A stretch of DNA of 64,000 bases. It comes from Arachis hypogaea (Eukaryota > Streptophyta > Magnoliopsida > Fabales > Fabaceae). Shown here one piece after another: positions 58,890 to 64,000 of this stretch; position 1 is the first letter of the stretch; every line of letters starts with the position of its first letter. The notes beneath the pieces were generated by a model. It did not search any database and was not told the origin of the DNA. It was given only the letters and a program-made list of their open reading frames with translations. The stretch lies in assembly GCF_003086295.3 (NCBI RefSeq), contig NC_092048.1, positions 38,502,425-38,566,424 of the forward strand, written 5' to 3'. The translations under genes and the position numbers were made by a program.

Positions 58890-60370
58890 TAAAATAAAGA
58901 ATTAAGTACAATTTTAATTCTTATGATTTAGTCTAAAAATTAAAATCGACCCTAAATTTTTTTTCACGTTCAAATTTATTCCTAACATTCAAATTGGTTT
59001 TAAAATAATCCTTCACCGAAATACTCTCTTCTAACAACCTTCTTCACCAAAATATCCAACTTCTCTTCTTCTTTTTCTTCTTCTTCATCTAACACCACCG
59101 CCCTTCTTCAACAAGTTTTTTCACCATCATCTTTATTCCATCTCAGCACATATATTTCACATCATCTTTATCATTGCTACCACCCTTTTCCATATTACTA
59201 CTCTTTGCAACCCTGTTTCAATATTTAGCTAAGTACCTAACTCCAGCACGACAGCACCGGCTACAACAACCCAAATTTTCATTTTTTCTCTCCCTCCCAC
59301 ACACATACCAAATATCAATACCTAAACTCCACAAAATAATTTTTTTTTTCTTTTTTCTTTGTACCATTAGCATCAAACGAAAAAGTAAAAAATCTTTCAT
59401 CAAAATATTTTCACAAGAATAAATTTAAATAATGTAATGTTTAACTTTCAAGAGAATAACAATCAGAACCAAAATTTCTAATCTAACAGATAAACCCTAA
59501 CTTTCGCTAATCTAACACAAAAAAACTACTACAAAAGTAGTTAGATGAAAAATACAGCTTAAAGAATGAATAAAACTAATTATTAAGTGAAAAAGAAAAA
59601 AGGAAAAAAATTAAGCAATTCTCTTAGTCTTTATGATATTAATCAATGTGACTGAATAAATTTTAGAGGAATCAAATTAAAACAAAGAAAAGATAGCAAT
59701 TTTAGAGCAGTTAAACCAAGAAATGGATCATGAATTCAGGATGAGATGTAGAAATTACAAAGCTACGGAAAATTGTTGGTGGGTTGGTGCCAAATTTTGG
59801 GCAACAAAAAAAAACAAATAAAAAAAACGAAAAAAAAGAGAACTGTTTTTCTTGATGTTTAATTCATCGAAAATTTTAGTGGAAACAGTACGGTGGTGAC
59901 GGCACGCGACGTCGTCCCTTGCCAACGTCATCGTCACCTTTCTCTTTTTCTGTATCTCTTCCTTCGATTATGGCATTGTTGTTTCTCTCTCTCTCTCACC
60001 GTTCCCCTCTCTCTCTCTTCGTTCTTCTCTCCATCGCTCTCTTGCTCCTCAGCGAGCACAACGGAGAGAGCATTGAGGAGGCGGCGGTGTCAGGCAATTT
60101 CAACGCTGTTGTCTTAACAACTTCCATTTCTTCTTCTTCCACGTGTGCTTCTGCTTTTTATTTTTTAGTGACAACTCTCTTTTTTTTTTAATTTTATAAT
60201 TATTTTTTAAAAGTAATTTAGTCTAAAAATTTAGAATTTAAGTAGAAAAGACAATTTTAAAACAAAATTCAATGTTAGGAACGATTTTAAACGTAAAAAT
60301 TTGAAAGACAATTTTGATTTTTAGTCAAAATTTTAAAAACCAAAATCATGCATAACTTTAAAATAAAACT
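58890..60370. mobile_element. long-TIR DNA transposon (Mutator-like), non-autonomous
   Basis: The stretch at about 58907-59013 is an imperfect inverted complement of about 60256-60357. Shared in opposite orientation are caatgttagga-type, gaacgattttaaacgt-like and gacaattttgatttttagt-like blocks. Such 100 bp or longer inverted repeats suggest a MULE-type element. The 1.2 kb interior is non-coding in appearance, pyrimidine-rich at left and GC-richer at about 59885-60120. I could not fix the outer ends or a target duplication. Confidence 0.55.
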
Positions 60371-61138
60371 AACAAAAAAAATGACAAAAAAAAATTTAAA
60401 GTTATATTAATAAATTTAATATATATTTTATTTTTTTAATTGAGTCTTGATTAAATCTGATTACAGGACGAATATAGAGTCAATTAGATCTAGTTGGTTT
60501 TGATCAAATAATTAGATTATCTATATATATGAGCATTCCTATCTGAGGGGAAATTTAGTATATATATAATTTGTTTCATGATAAGATAATTATACTTTAT
60601 AAAGATTTTCTTATCATATTTATTTATGTATAATTTTAAACTATTTTTAAATGCAACGGATTAATAATGCTATTTTTGTATCTATTTGTTGTTTTCACTT
60701 TTCATACAATAACTTTTCGTTATAATATGATTCTTAATATTGTTATCAAAGATTTGAATTTTAAAAAACAAAATTGTAAAAAGGAACACGGTGGATGTTT
60801 TTATTGGTCAGGGCCTAATTTGGAAACTCAAAAGAATTTGAATTCCGTTTCTGTTCTTTTATTTATTTTTAATTTTCTTTCAATATTCTTGTGTCTTTGT
60901 TTTGGTCCGAAAACAATACAAAGTTTAAGGTATTCAATACTTTTTGGTATTAATACAGAGCTGAAGCCCAATTTAACTAATTTTATCTTAAAGATCTCAA
61001 GTATGGGTCTGAAAGAGAATATTGTCCAGCAGAGCATATCTCAGACTAACCCTCCCTAACATGAGGCCTAAAAATGATTTGGATCCATCCAGTAACACTT
61101 TGATTCCGACCAATTAAAAGAAGGAGCTTTTTTTAATA
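60371..61138. other. AT-rich intergenic sequence
   Basis: No gene supported. A 130-codon hydrophobic frame at 60667 comes from T-rich sequence and has no recognisable domain. Confidence 0.5.
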
Positions 61139-61856
61139 GAAAAAGTATAATCTGATTTTTTATGATTTAAGATTTTTTATAAATTATGTCCATTGAACTT
61201 TTTGAATTAATGGCTAAGATTTAAAATTTTTATTAATAATATAATAATTATATTTATATTTAAATCTTTTTATAAATAACTCTTTCAAATTTTTATATTT
61301 GTCCTTTGTTTTTTCTTTTCTTCATTTTTTTTCTGTCACCCCGTTTGCTGTCGCCGCTGACGTCGTTGAAAGGAGGAGTGCGACCGCCACGAAGAGCCGC
61401 CGTCGTCGTCATCTTCGCGGGCTGCTTCTGTGTGCGCCGTTCTTGCTGTCATTCATCTGCGTCTTGCCGTCGCCGTTTGCCACTTCCAGTGTCGCCGCCA
61501 AGTCAAGAATGATCAAGAGGGAGAGAGATCCGTTGCCGTCGATGCTGTTTAGTGAGGGAGAAAGAACCGCAACGAGGAAGGGGAGCAGGAGCTATCGCGG
61601 TGGTCGCCGTCACTGCTGTTGGGTAGCAATGGTCATAGCCGTTGCTGATGAAATCTACCAGAACTTCTGTCTGAGAAAATAATAATCGGTTTTAATATAT
61701 GTTGGTGGTGCAGTGGTAAGTGTGATGATAGCAATGGTGGGTGTTGGAAGAAGATGTGAAACGAGAAGAGGAAGAAGATGATAATATTTATGTAATTTAC
61801 TATTTTATTTTATATTTTTTTTATCTAGACCACCAAAAACCTAAATATACTTTTTC
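61139..61856. mobile_element. short-TIR MITE-like element with GC-rich interior
   Basis: gaaaaagtata (61139-61149) and tatactttttc (61846-61856) are perfect inverted repeats, and the similarity extends imperfectly to about 30 bp each side. The AT-rich arms surround a GC-rich core (about 61330-61750) that looks like captured sequence. No target duplication was found. The 127-codon Arg-rich frame inside is not supported as a gene. Confidence 0.5.
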
Positions 61857-61859
61857 CAC

Positions 61860-63203
61860 CTAAGACAAGTCCTTAAAAGAATGTTTCATTTTGATAGATT
61901 CTTTTGTGTAGAATTTGGGAGACTGTTTGGTGGTCTATACCTTTTGTGGAATACTAATCTGAATATTATGTTTATATGTGGAACGATAACATCATTAAAG
62001 TTTACATTGAAGATAAAAAAAAGTAACAAGTGAATATGTAATTTTATTATGGTCATCCTAAATATCAACAAAGGAAGAAACTTTGGACAGAACTTGCAAC
62101 AAATAGAGACACCAATTTGATCCCACAAATTTTTACAGATGATTTTAATGATATACTTTATCAAGATGAGAAGAGGATCCATCCAAAACCAAAAAACCAA
62201 ATGGAGAAATTTAGAAAATTTGTGAATAGTAATAGTATGATGGATTTGGATTTAAACAGGGAGAGATTTACGTGGTTTAGTAATCCTAGGAACACATTCA
62301 TAACTAGAAAAAAATTGGATAGAGCTCTAACTAACTGAAAATGGCAGAAAATGTATCAAAATACAACCTTAACATCTAGACTAGCAATTAGTTTAGATCA
62401 TTATCCAATTGTCTTTTGGAGCCAAAAAAATAAGTGTGCTAAATAGTTCTCCTTTCTGGGAGGATCACGAAGAATGTGCGAATACCATTAAAAGATAATA
62501 GAATAGAAAAATCGACAGAGGACAACGGTGAGGGAAGTTGTTGGATAAGATGAAGAATTGCAAAAAGAAACTAAAAAACTGGAGTAAGAAGACTTTCACT
62601 CAAGCAGACAAAGAGATAGCAAAACTAAGCAACAAAATTCAGAAACTCCAAGCATCAGGATTATTGTAGGAGCAACAAGAACAAATTAAAGTAGCAAAGG
62701 CCTGGATTGAAAAGTTGTGGAAGCAAGAAGAAAAATTCTGGGGGCAAAGAGCTAGATTGAAATGGCTTAAATGAGAGGACAAAAATACAATATTTTTTCA
62801 TACAGCCACAGTACAAAGGAGAGATCAAAATAGGATTGAGAAATTAAAAAATACTAGGGATAATGAATAAGTGAAAATCCAGAAATTTTAAAGCTTATAG
62901 AGGAACACTTTAAAAACTTATTCACAGCCTCAAAAATAACTAACCTGGAGCCATTCATAAGAAAAATTTCAAAGAGAATAACAAATGAGATGAATTAGAG
63001 GATTTCTAAAAGAGTTATAGAAGAGGAAGTTAGGCGAGCAAATTTCAGCATAGGATTAAGGCTCCCAAACCAGATGGACTTAATGAATTATTTTATTAAA
63101 AGCACATGGATGACATTAAGGGGGAGATTTTGGAAGTGCTCAATGATTTTTCAAGAACAAGGAGCTACCTCTAAAAATAAGTAAGACTATAATTGTATTA
63201 TAC
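61860..63203 (+). pseudogene. LINE ORF2 fragment (endonuclease to start of RT)
   Basis: FGGLYLLWNTN near 61928 begins a decayed endonuclease domain. TDDFNDILYQDE is near 62136, RFTWFSNPRN near 62265 and KLDRALTN near 62315, then SLDHYPIVFW near 62392. The linker motif DKNTIFFHTATVQRR is near 62776. RT begins with KAPKPDGLNELF near 63063 and is cut at 63203 by an LTR. Stops and frameshifts are frequent. It is more diverged than the LINE at 13402 and lacks both ends. Confidence 0.75.
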
Positions 63204-64000
63204 TGACGAACAGATTTTTGCTAGTAAAGAATTCACAATAAATTTTCGTTGCTAGTATAGTTTCTAAACCAACAAAGAATCCTTTCGTACAAAAACTTGT
63301 TTGAGTAAGGGTATTACTCAAGAAATACCCTTCCAAACAAAAACTTGTTTGGGTCGTCCAAGTAATACCTTACGTGAGTAAGGGTCGATCCCACGGAGAT
63401 TGTCGGCTTGAAGCAAGCTATGGTTATTTTGTAATTCTTAGTCAGGAAATCAATGATAAGAGTGATTATATTTATGAAGAGTAAATAGCATAAAATAAAT
63501 GATACTTGTTATATAGTAATGGAGAACAGATTGAGGTTTTGGAGATGCTTTGTCTTCTGAATCTCTGCTTTCCTATTGTCTTCTTCTTCACGCACGCAGG
63601 TCTCCTTCCATGGCAAGCTGTATGTTGGTGGATCACCGTTTTCAATGGCTACCATCCATCCTCTCAGTGAAAATGGTCCAAATGCGCTGTCACCGTACGG
63701 CTAATCATCTGTCGATTCTCACTCATGTTGGAATAGAATCCATTGATTCTTTTGCGTTTGTCACTACGCCCGACACTCGCGAGTTTGAAGCACGTCACAG
63801 TCATCCCTTCCCAGATCCTACTCGGAATACCACAGACAAGGTTTAGACTTTTCGGATCTTAGGAATGGCCGCCAATAATTCTAGCCTATACCACGAAGAC
63901 TCTAATCATGAACCAGGAGGCTAAGAGATACACACTCAAGCTAGTGCAGATAGAACGGAGGTGGTTGTCAGACACACGTTCATAGGTGAGAATGATGATG
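63204..64000 (-). mobile_element. minus-strand LTR running off the window
   Basis: From about 63350 to the end it is the reverse complement of the Athila-like LTR (compare 40500-41205), with matching blocks such as the one containing gatcgacccttactcacg. The outermost 145 bp (63204 to about 63349) is unrelated to that LTR's last 60 bp and ends in TGACGAACAG, so it is a variant LTR with a different 3' end. It interrupts the LINE fragment. The element continues to the right. Confidence 0.78.

Noticed and set aside
60667..61059. 130-codon frame
   Set aside because: AT-rich, no recognisable domain, and overlapped by a minus-strand frame of similar quality.
61299..61682. 127-codon Arg-rich frame
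   Set aside because: Falls inside the GC-rich core of a MITE-like element with two competing frames and no family.

Overview
The window is a retrotransposon-dominated stretch of a dicot nuclear genome, most likely a legume and probably peanut (Arachis). The Arachis call rests on my recollection of a very abundant LTR family that starts tgatgagcgg and carries ggcgtttaacgcc palindromes; I could not run a search. Only one convincing host gene is visible, an intronless minus-strand gene at 30605-31255 encoding a 216-residue acidic protein of unknown function. Nearly everything else is a transposable element, mostly broken by stop codons, frameshifts and later insertions.

Left third. A minus-strand non-autonomous LTR element fills 1-7690: a 3' LTR that runs off the window, a 3.0 kb non-coding interior, and a 2.43 kb 5' LTR. 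It sits in an older LTR fragment (7691-8303). After an unrecognised stretch comes a 961 bp hAT-type MITE (10765-11725, 8 bp target duplication). Next is a small TRIM-like LTR element (12102-19796) whose right LTR was hit by a 6.3 kb L1-type LINE (13402-19694).

Centre. A Ty3/gypsy element of Tat type (20387-29174) has 457 bp LTRs, a 5 bp target duplication (gaatc), gag, protease, RT, RNase H, a second RNase H, integrase, and a convergent antisense gene. For that gene I could reconstruct three exons whose phases agree exactly. The host gene and a SINE with an internal triplication (32393-32656) follow.

Right half. A second, more decayed Tat-like element (32997 to about 58750) is split inside its reverse transcriptase by a roughly 3.1 kb solo LTR (35677-52556, target duplication gtaat). 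That solo LTR is itself split by another solo LTR (36924-38434) and by a full-length Athila-like element (39720-51960, target duplication tgtga). The nest is therefore three levels deep. The Athila-like element has 1.54 kb LTRs, gag with a 63 bp palindromic coding repeat, pol, a palindrome-rich spacer and a third ORF. Beyond it lie two inverted-repeat DNA-transposon-like elements with GC-richer interiors, a LINE fragment, and a minus-strand LTR that runs off the right edge.

None of the elements in the window looks coding-competent as it stands. The paired LTRs of the Tat-type and Athila-like elements differ at roughly 3 percent of positions by eye, so both insertions are fairly recent. Most nonsense codons in the two gag-pol genes are one C-to-T or G-to-A step from CAA, CAG, CGA or TGG, as expected of methylated, silenced DNA.
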